This document shows, piece after piece, positions 56,441 through 64,000 of a stretch of 64,000 nucleotides of DNA (the stretch's first letter is position 1; every line of letters starts with the position of its first letter). A program made the position numbers and the translations under genes. The stretch lies in assembly GCF_010560025.1 (NCBI RefSeq), contig NZ_SAIY01000003.1, positions 372,001 through 436,000 of the forward strand, given 5' to 3'. Source of the DNA: Verrucosispora sioxanthis (GTDB lineage: Bacteria > Actinomycetota > Actinomycetes > Mycobacteriales > Micromonosporaceae). The notes beneath the pieces are model-generated. The model saw only the letters and a program-made list of their open reading frames with translations, made no database searches and was not told the origin of the DNA.

Positions 56441-59400
56441 TCAGGCGCCGATGGCGATGGCGAAGATGTGCATGGTCGGCACGTTCGCCGCGGGCCGTGC
56501 GCTGATGTTGGGCAGCTCCACCCGGGCCACCGGCTTGTTCTGCAACGCCACCCCGACGTAGTAGACGCGCGCGGCGGTGTTGTGCCGCTGGTTGCCGGGC
56601 CGGTTCTGGTACGCCATCACGACGGCGGCGGTGCCACCGGCGTGCGGACCGCCGTACCAGTCGGGGGTGCTGAGGGTGAACGTCTGCCGGGTGCCGTCGG
56701 CGTAGACCACCGCGGCGGTGCCCGACACGGCCCCGTACGTGCCGGTGGCGAGGAAGCCGAGCGTCCGGCCGGTGCCGGTCAGACCGACCGACTGCCCGGA
56801 GGCGATGGCGTTGTCCGCACCGCCCGGTGCCACGTTCGGCCAGCGGAAGGTGACCCCGTTGCGGCTCAGCGTGCTGCCGGGCGTCACGCCGGCCTGGGCC
56901 AGCGCCTGCGCGGAGAGGGTGGCGCCGTTGCCGTCGAAGTTTCCGGCACCGGTGTTGTTGTCGTTGGTGGTGCTGACGTTCGTGAAGCTCTGCTCCAGCG
57001 GCGGTGCGGTGGGCGCGCCGCCCGACCCGGTGGCCCGGTAGGTGCGCCCGGCCGCCACGGTCACCTCGATCAGGTCGTTCTCGACCTTCGTGGTCCGGGC
57101 CGGGGTGCCGTCGGCGGCGTCGACCACGGTGTGGTTGCCGGTGAACATCCGGCCTCGCAGCCGGACGGTGCCGGCCCGGTCCGGCCGGACGAGGATCTCG
57201 GTGGCCTGCCCGTTGCTCCAGGTGATGCCGACGGTGTGACCACCCCGGCCACGCAGGCCGCTGACCCGTCCGTTGGGCCAGGCCGCCGGCAGCGCCGGCA
57301 GGATGTGCAGTTCGCCGACGTGGCTGTGCAGCAGCATCTCCGCGATGCCGGCGGTGGCCCCGAAGTTGCCGTCGATCTGGAACGGCGGGTGCAGGTCGAA
57401 CATGTTCGGCGCGAGCCGGGCCGGGGTGGCCAGGAAGCGGATCAGGTCATGGGCGCGGTTGCCCTCCTCCATCCGGGCCCAGAAGTTGATTTTCCAGGCG
57501 AGCGACCAACCGGTGCCGTCGTCGCCCCGGATCTCCAGGGTGCGCCGCGCCGCCTCGAACAACTGGGGGGTGCCCCGCCGGGTGATCTGGTTGCTGGGTG
57601 CCAGTCCGTACAGGTGCGAGATGTGCCGGTGGTTCCGTTCGGTCTCGACCCAGTCGTAGAGCCACTCCATGATGTTGCCGCGCGACCCGATGCGGTTCGG
57701 CGCGAGCCGGTCCCGGGTCGCCCGCACCTGCGCCCGGAAGGTGGCGTCGGTGTTGAGGATCTCGCTGGCCCGGGCGCACCCGTCGAAGAGATCCCGCAGG
57801 ATCTGGTTGTCCATCGTGGGCCCCGCGCACACGCTCGCGTCGGCGTGGTGACCGATCTCCGGCGAGTTCGACGGGTTGGTCACCAGATAGCCGAGGCTCG
57901 GCTCGGTCACCAGGGTGTCGAGGAAGAACTGCGCCGCGCCCTTCATCGCCGGATAGTTCGCCCGGAGGAACTCGACGTCCCCGGTGAACAGGTAGTGGTC
58001 CCAGATCAGGGTGGCCAGCCAGGCGCCGCCGGTCTGCCACATGCCCCAGAAGGCCCCGTCGACCACGGAGGTCGCCCGCCACGCGTCGGTGTTGTGGTGG
58101 GTCACCCAGCCGCCGGCACCGTACTGCACCTGGGCGGTGCGGGCCCCGGCCACCGCGAGGTCCCGGACCATGTCGAAGACCGGCTCGTGGCACTCGGACA
58201 GGTTCGTGGTGTTGGCCGGCCAGTAGTTCATCGGCAGGTTGGCGTTGATGGTGTACTTCGAGTCCCAGGCCGGGGTCAGCGAGTCGTTCCAGATGCCCTG
58301 GAGATTGGCCGGCTGGGTGCCCGGCCGGGAGGACGAGATCAACAGGTACCGACCGAACTGGAACAGCAGTGCGGAGAACTGCGGATCGTTGACGCTGTTG
58401 TGCTGCGCGATCCGTACGTCGGTCGGTTGGTCCGCGGCGGAGGTACGCCCCAGGTCGAGACTGACCCGCCCGAACAGGGCCTGGTAGTCGGCGACGTGCC
58501 GAGCGCGCAGCTGGTCGTAGCTGCTGGACCGCGCGGCGGTGAGGTGTCGCCGCGCGATGCCCTGGTAGTCGCCGCCGACGTTGCGGTAGTTGACGTAGCT
58601 GGAGCCGATCGAGACCAGCAGGGTCACGCTCGTGGCACCGTTGACCCGCAACGTGCCACCGGAACTGCTCACGGTGCCGCCGCTGACGGTGGCGTTGGCC
58701 AGCGCCAGAAAACGCACCGCGCCGTTGACGCCCTCCTGGTTGCCGGAGACGCCGTCCAGGGCGATGGTGGTGCCGTCCGGGCTGGAGACAGAGGTCCGCT
58801 GCGGGCTGTCGAACGTGGCGGTGAAGGTGATCGAGCCGGTCCGGTCGGCGGTCAGCCGCATCGCGATGACCTGGTCCGGTGCGCTGGCGAAGGTCTCCCG
58901 CTGGTACCGCACACCGTTCATCACGTACGACACGCTCGTCGTCGCGGTGGTCAGGTCCAGGTGCCGGTTGTACTGCGACGCCCCGCCGGAGGTCGGGAAG
59001 CTCAGCCGGAGGTTGCCGACGGTCTGGTACGCCAACTGCCCGACCGGGTTGCCGAGCATGTTCTGGTTGATCAGGTTCTGGGCCTGGGTCCACTGGTTGG
59101 CGAACACCAGGCGCCGGATCTCGGCCAGCGCGCCCAGCCCACGGGGGTTGCTCGGGTCGTGCGGTCCGCCGGCCCAGACGGTGTCCTCGTTGAGCTGCAG
59201 CCGTTCCGCGTCGACGTTGCCGAAGACCATGGCGCCGAGGCGGCCGTTGCCGATCGGCAGCGCCCGCAGCCAGTCGGTGCCGGCGGCCTCGTCGTACCAG
59301 AGCGCCAGGTCACCGGCGGCCAGCACCTGCGGCGGTGCCGCCGAGTCCGCCCGGGCCACGGCGGTCCACGGCAGCGGTAGCAGGGCGCCACCGGCACCCG

Positions 59401-59443
59401 CCGCGCCGATCTTGAGAGCCTGCCGTCGAGTCAGGTCCGACAT
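56441..59443 (-). CDS. secreted GH95 alpha-L-fucosidase
   Basis: 1000 residues from ATG 59443 (GGAGG four bases upstream). The N-terminus TRRQALKIGAAGAGGALLPLPWTAVARA is a Tat signal. An N-terminal beta domain (LWYDEAAGTDWLRALPIGNGRLGAMVFGNVDAERLQLNEDTVWAGG, the GH95 opening) leads into an (alpha/alpha)6 barrel. Its N-x-N element INANLPMNYWPANTTNL and Asp in QIDGNFGATAGI correspond to the catalytic asparagines and aspartate of Bifidobacterium AfcA by analogy. After the canonical end, about 150 residues form an extra beta domain (LEQSFTNVSTTNDNNTGAGNFDG), probably carbohydrate-binding. It releases terminal fucose, and some GH95 members release L-galactose. Operator-like sites lie upstream. Confidence 0.94.
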   Translation of the reverse strand: MSDLTRRQALKIGAAGAGGALLPLPWTAVARADSAAPPQVLAAGDLALWYDEAAGTDWLRALPIGNGRLGAMVFGNVDAERLQLNEDTVWAGGPHDPSNPRGLGALAEIRRLVFANQWTQAQNLINQNMLGNPVGQLAYQTVGNLRLSFPTSGGASQYNRHLDLTTATTSVSYVMNGVRYQRETFASAPDQVIAMRLTADRTGSITFTATFDSPQRTSVSSPDGTTIALDGVSGNQEGVNGAVRFLALANATVSGGTVSSSGGTLRVNGATSVTLLVSIGSSYVNYRNVGGDYQGIARRHLTAARSSSYDQLRARHVADYQALFGRVSLDLGRTSAADQPTDVRIAQHNSVNDPQFSALLFQFGRYLLISSSRPGTQPANLQGIWNDSLTPAWDSKYTINANLPMNYWPANTTNLSECHEPVFDMVRDLAVAGARTAQVQYGAGGWVTHHNTDAWRATSVVDGAFWGMWQTGGAWLATLIWDHYLFTGDVEFLRANYPAMKGAAQFFLDTLVTEPSLGYLVTNPSNSPEIGHHADASVCAGPTMDNQILRDLFDGCARASEILNTDATFRAQVRATRDRLAPNRIGSRGNIMEWLYDWVETERNHRHISHLYGLAPSNQITRRGTPQLFEAARRTLEIRGDDGTGWSLAWKINFWARMEEGNRAHDLIRFLATPARLAPNMFDLHPPFQIDGNFGATAGIAEMLLHSHVGELHILPALPAAWPNGRVSGLRGRGGHTVGITWSNGQATEILVRPDRAGTVRLRGRMFTGNHTVVDAADGTPARTTKVENDLIEVTVAAGRTYRATGSGGAPTAPPLEQSFTNVSTTNDNNTGAGNFDGNGATLSAQALAQAGVTPGSTLSRNGVTFRWPNVAPGGADNAIASGQSVGLTGTGRTLGFLATGTYGAVSGTAAVVYADGTRQTFTLSTPDWYGGPHAGGTAAVVMAYQNRPGNQRHNTAARVYYVGVALQNKPVARVELPNISARPAANVPTMHIFAIAIGA

Positions 59444-59514
59444 CGATCCTCCAACCGTGACCGATCCGGCCAGGCGAAGCCTCACTGATCGCCGGCAGGC
59501 CCAGAACGGCTCAT

Positions 59515-59525
59515 ACGTCTGATGT
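59515..59525. promoter_or_regulatory. ACRTCNGATGT-type site upstream of GH95
   Basis: ACGTCTGATGT lies 72 bp before the GH95 start. Ten bases on, ATGTTATCG (59535-59543) matches half of the LacI/AraR-like motif. The gap 59444-59852 contains no recognised gene. Confidence 0.5.
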
Positions 59526-59726
59526 GTTTCGCGAATGTTATCGCCGGGCAGCGCAATAGGCAACGGTCGATTCAAGCAGTGAGCCGAGGCGTGGGCAGCT
59601 CCTGTGCCGACCAGACAAAGGGCTTTCACCAGGTGTTACGCGATTCAGAGCGCAGCGCTACCGCACCCCATGGGGAACCCCGTCATGCCGGGTCACCCAT
59701 CGGGCGAGCGACTCGCTCCACCATAT

Positions 59727-59737
59727 TCATCAGATGT
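59727..59737. promoter_or_regulatory. second ACRTCNGATGT-type site upstream of GH95
   Basis: TCATCAGATGT differs from the palindrome by one base. It lies 202 bp upstream of the first site. Confidence 0.4.
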
Positions 59738-59852
59738 GCGCGTTCCGCCCCGCCGACGTCAACGGCGACCCGTCCGGCGCGCTCAGGCGACGGCCCGGCG
59801 AGGCCGGGCGGCCGGGTACCGGTCAGCGGTGCGGCGGGTTCGGCGGGTCAGC

Positions 59853-60187
59853 TCAGGTCGCCTCCTCGGTCAGGTGCCAGATCTCCCGCATCGGGGCCCA
59901 CCAGTGCCCGAGCCGGGCTCGGCGAGAGACTCCTGGCACGGATCGGTCAGCTTCCACCACGCCTGCGTCTGCGGGTCGTCGGCCATGCGTCGCTGGTCGG
60001 CGTCGTGATCGTCGCCGACGTACTCGTAGTAACCGAACAACAGGTCGCCGTGGAGGAAGATGGTGAAGTTGCGGATGTTCCCGTCGCGCAGCGTCTGCTC
60101 GACACCGGGCCAGACCGCGGCGTGCAGCCGCAGGTAGGTCTCCCGGTGTTCCGGCCTGAGCCGGATCACCATGCCGTAACGGCGCAC
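59853..60187 (-). CDS. L-rhamnose/L-fucose mutarotase, RhaM-like (C-terminal frameshift)
   Basis: About 111 residues if the CCC at 59907-59909 has four C; as read, the frame ends after 105 residues with an unrelated tail. The family pattern is clear: YGMVIRLRPEHRETYLRLHAAVWPGVEQTLRDGNIRNFTIFLHGDLLFGYYEYVGDD, with the catalytic-region His. The restored end WWAPMREIWHLTEEAT is the conserved C-terminus. It interconverts anomers of L-rhamnose or L-fucose; with fuconate dehydratase nearby, fucose is more likely. The GTG start is divergent from the GntR gene and has AAAGGG six bases upstream. Confidence 0.88.
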
Positions 60188-60261
60188 GTCGCACCCTTTC
60201 GGTGGGGTCGGTTGAGCCTGGTCCCGGCAGCCGCACGGCGAGTACGCAGCGTCGCCGACAA

Positions 60262-60272
60262 ACGTCCGATGT
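60262..60272. promoter_or_regulatory. operator candidate between rhaM-like and gntR genes
   Basis: ACGTCCGATGT sits in the 170-bp divergent region, where one bound GntR dimer could control both genes. Confidence 0.55.
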
Positions 60273-60357
60273 CTCTATAGTGGTCGGGGTCGCCGATGCC
60301 GGTCCTGGGCACCGGCGCCAGGCCGGCGTCCGGTCGACCGGTCCGAAGGGGGCGTGG

Positions 60358-61053
60358 ATGGCACTTACCGACGACGCGATCGCGAAGATCCGGAGCATGA
60401 TCCAGAGCGGGGAGCTGCCTCCGGGGGCGCGGCTGCCACCGGAACCGCAACTGGCCGCCCAGATGGGGCTCTCGCGCAGTGGGGTCCGGGAAGCGGTCAA
60501 GGTGCTCGAATCGGCTCGGGTGCTCGACGTGCGGCGCGGCGACGGGACCTACGTGACAAGTCTCGCCCCCCGGCTCCTGCTGGAAGGGCTCGGCGTCGCG
60601 GTGGAGTTGCTGCGCGACGACACGCTCCTGGAGGTCATGGAGGTACGCCGGATGCTGGAGCCGATGGCGACCGGCCTGGCGGCGCTGCGGATGACCGACG
60701 CCGACCTCGACGAGCTGGGCCGGATCCTCCAGGACATGCGGGCGGCGGCCGACGACGCCGAGAAGTTGATCCAGTTCGACGCCGCATTCCACCACACCGT
60801 CATCGCCACCACCGGCAACGAGACCCTCACCTCGCTGCTGGACGGGCTCGCCGGTCGTACGCTGCGGGCTCGGGTGTGGCGCGGGTTGATCGAGGGCAAC
60901 GCGGCGCACCAGACCATCGAGGAGCATCACACCATCTACCTCGCGCTGCGGGCGCGTGACCAGTTGCTGGCACAGGCCAGCGCCCTGTTGCACGTCAACA
61001 CCTCCGAGGCGTGGCTGCGTACCGTGCTCGGCGCGAAGTCGTCGGACGGGTAG
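60358..61053 (+). CDS. GntR-family (FadR/FCD) regulator of the fucose cluster
   Basis: 231 residues. The N-terminal winged helix is LPPGARLPPEPQLAAQMGLSRSGVREAVKVLESARVLDVRRGDGTYV (about 20-68). The C-terminal FCD helical domain carries the metal/ligand pattern FDAAFHHTVIA and EEHHTIYLAL. FCD regulators bind short palindromes and sense sugar acids. ATG at 60358 follows AAGGGGG. Its position between the mutarotase and fuconate dehydratase genes suggests it controls fucose catabolism; the effector (fuconate or a downstream keto acid) is inferred. Confidence 0.9.
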   Translation: MALTDDAIAKIRSMIQSGELPPGARLPPEPQLAAQMGLSRSGVREAVKVLESARVLDVRRGDGTYVTSLAPRLLLEGLGVAVELLRDDTLLEVMEVRRMLEPMATGLAALRMTDADLDELGRILQDMRAAADDAEKLIQFDAAFHHTVIATTGNETLTSLLDGLAGRTLRARVWRGLIEGNAAHQTIEEHHTIYLALRARDQLLAQASALLHVNTSEAWLRTVLGAKSSDG

Positions 61054-61208
61054 CGGCCGGATCGAGGCGGACAGGCCGACCGAGCCGGGCCAGACATCAG
61101 ATGAGCCTCCTCGCACCGTCGGGTCGCCGCGAAACCCGGTGGCTCCAGCCCGAGGGCGGCGACCGCCATCGGGCACCGGGTCGCCGTGATCTCGGACCGC
61201 ATGGGTGA

Positions 61209-62534
61209 TCATGATGTCGGCGCTCCCGCCAGGACCTCGGCGTCGGCCCAGGCCGGGCCGTCGGGGTAGCGGTAGCGGGCCAACGAGTCCGGCAGGATCC
61301 GGGCGCTCATGCCGGGCGCGTCGGGCGCGAGGTAGCGTCCGCCGCTGACCCGTACCGGATCGACGAAGTGCTCGTGCAGGTGGTCGACGTACTCGATGGC
61401 CCGGCCCTCGGTGCTGCCGCTGAGCGCGACGAAGTCGAACAGGGCCAGGTGCTGCACTAGCTCGCACAGCCCCACTCCCCCGGCGTGCGGGCAGACCGGC
61501 ACCCCGAACTTCGCGGCGAGCAGCAGGACCGCCAGGTTCTCGTTCACGCCGGCGACCCGACAGGCGTCGATCTGCACCACGTCGACGGCGTCGGCCTGGA
61601 GCAGCTGCTTGAACATGACCGCGTTGTGCACGTGCTCGCCGGTGGCCACCTTGACCGGGGCGAGAGCCTTGCGCACGGCGCCGTGCCCGAGCACGTCGTC
61701 CGGTGAGGTCGGCTCCTCGATCCAGTACGGGTCGAACTGGGCCAACTCCCGCATCCAGCGGATCGCCTCGGGTACTCCCCAGATCTGGTTCGCGTCCACC
61801 GCGATCTGGATGTCCGGCCCGACGACCTGTCGGGCGATGCCCATCCGGCGTACGTCGTCGGTCAGGTTCCCGCCCACCTTGAGCTTGATCAGCCGGTAGC
61901 CGTCCTCGACCGCCTCCCGGCAGAGCCGGGCCAGCTTCTCGTCGTCGTAACCCAGCCAGCCGGGGGTGGTGGTGTAGGCGGGGTAGCCCTCGGCCCGTAG
62001 CCGCCGCTCGCGCTCGGCCCGCCCGCCCTCGGCGGTGCGCAGCAGCGTCACCGCCTCGTCCTCGGTGAGAGCGTCACGCAGGTAGCGGAAGTCGACCTGG
62101 GCGACCAACTGCTCCGGGGTGAGGTCGGCGAGCAGCTTCCACAACGGTTTTTTCGCCCGCCGGGCCGCGAGATCCCACACCGCGTTGACCAGACCGCCGG
62201 CGGCCATGTGCACGACCCCCTTCTCGGGCCCGAGCCAGCGGATCTGGCTGTCGCCGACCAGCCGGCGGGCCAGCGAGCCCGGGTCGGCGACCAGCTCGTC
62301 GACCCGCTGGCCGACCACCATCGGGGCGAGTGCCTGCACCGCCGCGACCTGAAGGTCGGTGCCCCGGCCCACGGTGAAGACCAGTCCGTGTCCCTCGGCG
62401 CCGGCCGAGGTCCGCAGCACCAGGTACGCGGCGGAGTAGTCGGGGAACGGGTTCATCGCGTCCGACCCGTCCCGGTGCCGGGACGTGGGAAACCGTACGT
62501 CGATGGTCTCTACGGACGAGATGCGCTCACTCAC
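61209..62534 (-). CDS. fucD: L-fuconate dehydratase (enolase superfamily)
   Basis: 441 residues. The catalytic residues align with Xanthomonas FucD at almost identical numbers: Lys217-x-Lys219 in LIKLKVGG, metal ligands Asp247 (AVDANQ), Glu273 (WIEEPT) and Glu300 (ATGEH), and His350 (CPHAGG). It removes water from L-fuconate to give 2-keto-3-deoxy-L-fuconate in the oxidative, non-phosphorylated fucose route. GTG at 62534 has AGGAG six bases upstream. It is downstream of ABC importer genes in the same direction, so transport and catabolism are co-expressed. No fucose dehydrogenase, lactonase or later enzyme is in the window; they may lie beyond 64 kb. Confidence 0.94.
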   Translation of the reverse strand: MSERISSVETIDVRFPTSRHRDGSDAMNPFPDYSAAYLVLRTSAGAEGHGLVFTVGRGTDLQVAAVQALAPMVVGQRVDELVADPGSLARRLVGDSQIRWLGPEKGVVHMAAGGLVNAVWDLAARRAKKPLWKLLADLTPEQLVAQVDFRYLRDALTEDEAVTLLRTAEGGRAERERRLRAEGYPAYTTTPGWLGYDDEKLARLCREAVEDGYRLIKLKVGGNLTDDVRRMGIARQVVGPDIQIAVDANQIWGVPEAIRWMRELAQFDPYWIEEPTSPDDVLGHGAVRKALAPVKVATGEHVHNAVMFKQLLQADAVDVVQIDACRVAGVNENLAVLLLAAKFGVPVCPHAGGVGLCELVQHLALFDFVALSGSTEGRAIEYVDHLHEHFVDPVRVSGGRYLAPDAPGMSARILPDSLARYRYPDGPAWADAEVLAGAPTS

Positions 62535-62609
62535 CAGTAACTCCTGAGGGATCGAGCGGGTGGGCGGGTTGCCTGCCTCGCGGTGGGCCCGACCGACGGG
62601 CGGGCCGCC

Positions 62610-63650
62610 TCACGTCTGTGCCTTGCCTCCGGTGATGCGGGACACCACCAGGGCCACCAGGATGACGGTGCCGTTGAGGAAGTTCGTCCACTGTGCGGGC
62701 ACCCCGGCCAGGGTCAGCACGTTGATGATCATGAAGAGCAGCAGGACGCCGGTGAAGGCGCCGAAGACGCTGCCCTTGCCGCCGTTGAGGCTGACGCCGC
62801 CGATGACGGCCGCCGCGAAGACCTGGAAGATGGCGCCGCTGCCCTGGGCCGACGGCACCGCCGCGAGCCGGCCACTGATCAGTAGACCGGCCAGCGCCGC
62901 CAGCACACTTGCCACGATGAGCGCCAGCCACAGCACCCGGTCGGTCCGGATACCCGCCGCCCGGGCCGCGTCGGCGTTGCCGCCAATCGCGTACAGCGCC
63001 CGGCCGGCCCGGGTGTAGCCGAGCACGACGATCCCGGCGGCGAACAGCAGCAGCGACAGCCAGATCGAGGCCGGTACGCCGGCCCAGCTGGCGGAGCCGA
63101 GATAGGTCATCGACTCGGGCAGCATGAAGAAGGTCTGGCCACCGGAGATGCCGGTGAGCAGACCCCGCAGGACGATCAGCATGCCCAGCGTGACGACGAA
63201 GCCGTTGAGGCCGAAGCGGACGATGAGCAGCCCGTTGAAGGCGCCGACGAGGGCGCCGACGAGCAGCACGACCGGGACCGCCCAGGCGTCCGGTAGCACG
63301 TCGAGACCGAGTCCCCGGGTCAACGCGGGATCCACCACCAGCCAGGCGGCGATGCCCGGGGCGAGGCCGAAGGTGGACTCCAGCGACAGGTCCATCTTGC
63401 CGGTGATCAGCACGATGGTCTGGGCGAGGACCACGATGGCGATCTCCGACATGCTCTGCAGCACGTTGATGATGTTGTCGGTGCTGAGGAAGACCGGGCT
63501 GACGATGGACCCGACGATCGCGACCGCGATGATCGCCGGCACCAGCGCCAGGTCCCGCAGCCGGGCGATGGCCAGGCTCCGCGACGCGGCAGCCCGTGGC
63601 GGTGGCGGTGTGGCGGCCGGCCGCGCGGTGGTGGAGAGCGTCTCAGACAT
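62610..63650 (-). CDS. sugar ABC transporter permease (RbsC/RhaP-like)
   Basis: 346 residues with about eight to ten membrane segments. VLAQTIVLITGKMDLSLESTFGLAPGIAAWL is the BPD_transp_2 core, with Lys replacing the usual Gly-Gly-Ile before Asp. TRAGRALYAIGGNADAARAAGIRTDRV is the ATPase-contact loop. The ATG overlaps the ATPase stop by 8 bp. Probably imports L-fucose or L-rhamnose, judged from the neighbouring genes. Confidence 0.9.
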   Translation of the reverse strand: MSETLSTTARPAATPPPPRAAASRSLAIARLRDLALVPAIIAVAIVGSIVSPVFLSTDNIINVLQSMSEIAIVVLAQTIVLITGKMDLSLESTFGLAPGIAAWLVVDPALTRGLGLDVLPDAWAVPVVLLVGALVGAFNGLLIVRFGLNGFVVTLGMLIVLRGLLTGISGGQTFFMLPESMTYLGSASWAGVPASIWLSLLLFAAGIVVLGYTRAGRALYAIGGNADAARAAGIRTDRVLWLALIVASVLAALAGLLISGRLAAVPSAQGSGAIFQVFAAAVIGGVSLNGGKGSVFGAFTGVLLLFMIINVLTLAGVPAQWTNFLNGTVILVALVVSRITGGKAQT

Positions 63651-64000
63651 GGTGGAGATCCACCCCTTCCATGGCGGCTACCAGCTCGTTGTCGCTCCAG
63701 CCATGGGACATCTCGCGGACGACCCGGCCCTGGAACATCACCAGTACGCGATCACAGATCCGCAGGTCGTCGAGTTCGTCGGAGACGACGAGCACGCCGG
63801 TGCCGCGGCGGCGTACCTCCTCGACGACGCCGAGCAGGGTCTGCTTGGAGCGCACGTCCACCCCGGCGGTCGGGGTGATCAGGACCAGCAGCTTCGGGTC
63901 GCTGGCCAGCGCCCGACCCATGACCACCTTCTGCTGGTTGCCCCCGGACAGCTCGGCGACCGGCACCTGCGGCCCGGCGGCCTTGATCGCCAGGTCGGTG
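63643..64000 (-). CDS. sugar ABC transporter ATP-binding protein, C-terminal part (5' end outside window)
   Basis: About 119 residues of the second ABC domain are visible. The signature is [15 protein letters not shown]. The Walker B position reads LLVLITPTAGVDVRSK, where the usual Asp-Glu-Pro is Ile-Thr-Pro. The catalytic glutamate of this domain is therefore missing, as in a known subset of sugar ATPases with one inactive site. VVSDELDDL replaces the usual ISAEL-type H-loop region. It belongs with the permease that follows by 8-bp overlap. Confidence 0.88.
   Translation of the reverse strand, partial: TDLAIKAAGPQVPVAELSGGNQQKVVMGRALASDPKLLVLITPTAGVDVRSKQTLLGVVEEVRRRGTGVLVVSDELDDLRICDRVLVMFQGRVVREMSHGWSDNELVAAMEGVDLHHV

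Noticed and set aside
56267..59380. An open frame of more than 1000 codons on the plus strand opposite GH95
   Set aside because: It is the mirror of a GC-rich gene with strong family similarity. The translation is rich in Arg, Gly, Val and Pro, has no domain, and has no ribosome binding site.
61094..61104. ACATCAGATGA as a further fucose-type operator
   Set aside because: It lies between two convergent gene ends, not in a promoter region, and is probably a chance match.

Overview
The window looks like the chromosome of a high-GC, mycelial, polysaccharide-degrading actinomycete, most likely Micromonospora or a close relative in Micromonosporaceae. The basis is GC-rich third codon positions throughout, many GTG starts with GGAGG-type ribosome binding sites, secreted glycosidases carrying CBM2, CBM13 (ricin-type) and CBM5/12 modules, Tat-type signals, and a TTGATCAAG-type intergenic palindrome that I recall from Micromonospora genomes. 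That last point is memory and was not searched. No rRNA, tRNA, CRISPR array, prophage or insertion sequence was recognised.

Layout. (1) 0-9.2 kb: the 3' end of an acyl-CoA ligase gene, a PaaX-type regulator, an SsuABC/TauABC-like ABC transporter operon, a LuxR-family LAL regulator broken by many frameshifts, and a TetR regulator. (2) 9.3-16.6 kb: a branched-chain-amino-acid-type (Liv/HAAT) transporter operon behind a TetR-like palindrome, preceded by two overlapping acyl-CoA dehydrogenase genes. (3) 16.7-27.2 kb: a cutinase of the actinomycete polyester-hydrolase type, a clan GH-A glycosidase with FnIII and CBM2, a GH19 chitinase, a TetR/AidB-like dehydrogenase pair, an M48 peptidase, a MarR-GNAT fusion and an MFS transporter. 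(4) 27.3-54.5 kb: an arabinan/arabinoxylan system. It has GH127, GH10, GH27 and two GH43 enzymes, a LacI regulator, an ara operon (araB-araD-ytfQRT-yjfF-like ABC transporter-araA), and a second sugar ABC transporter of the ChvE/GguAB type with a ROK regulator. (5) 54.9-64 kb: a secreted esterase, then an L-fucose system with GH95 fucosidase, a mutarotase, an FCD-type GntR regulator, L-fuconate dehydratase and part of an ABC importer.

How the genes work together. Secreted GH10, GH43, GH127 and GH27 enzymes would release L-arabinose, xylose and galactose from plant polymers. The two ABC systems import the sugars, and AraA, AraB and AraD convert L-arabinose to xylulose-5-phosphate. A 16-bp palindrome close to ATGTTAGCGATAACAT lies upstream of GH127, GH10, GH27 and GH43, and in degenerate form upstream of araB and chvE. 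It is most simply read as the operator of the local LacI protein (AraR-like). A different short palindrome, ACRTCNGATGT, marks the fucose genes and also occurs at the araB promoter.

Caution. At least six genes change reading frame at short homopolymer runs, where adding or removing one base restores a normal protein. This suggests residual sequencing indels more than true pseudogenes, but the sequence alone cannot decide it.
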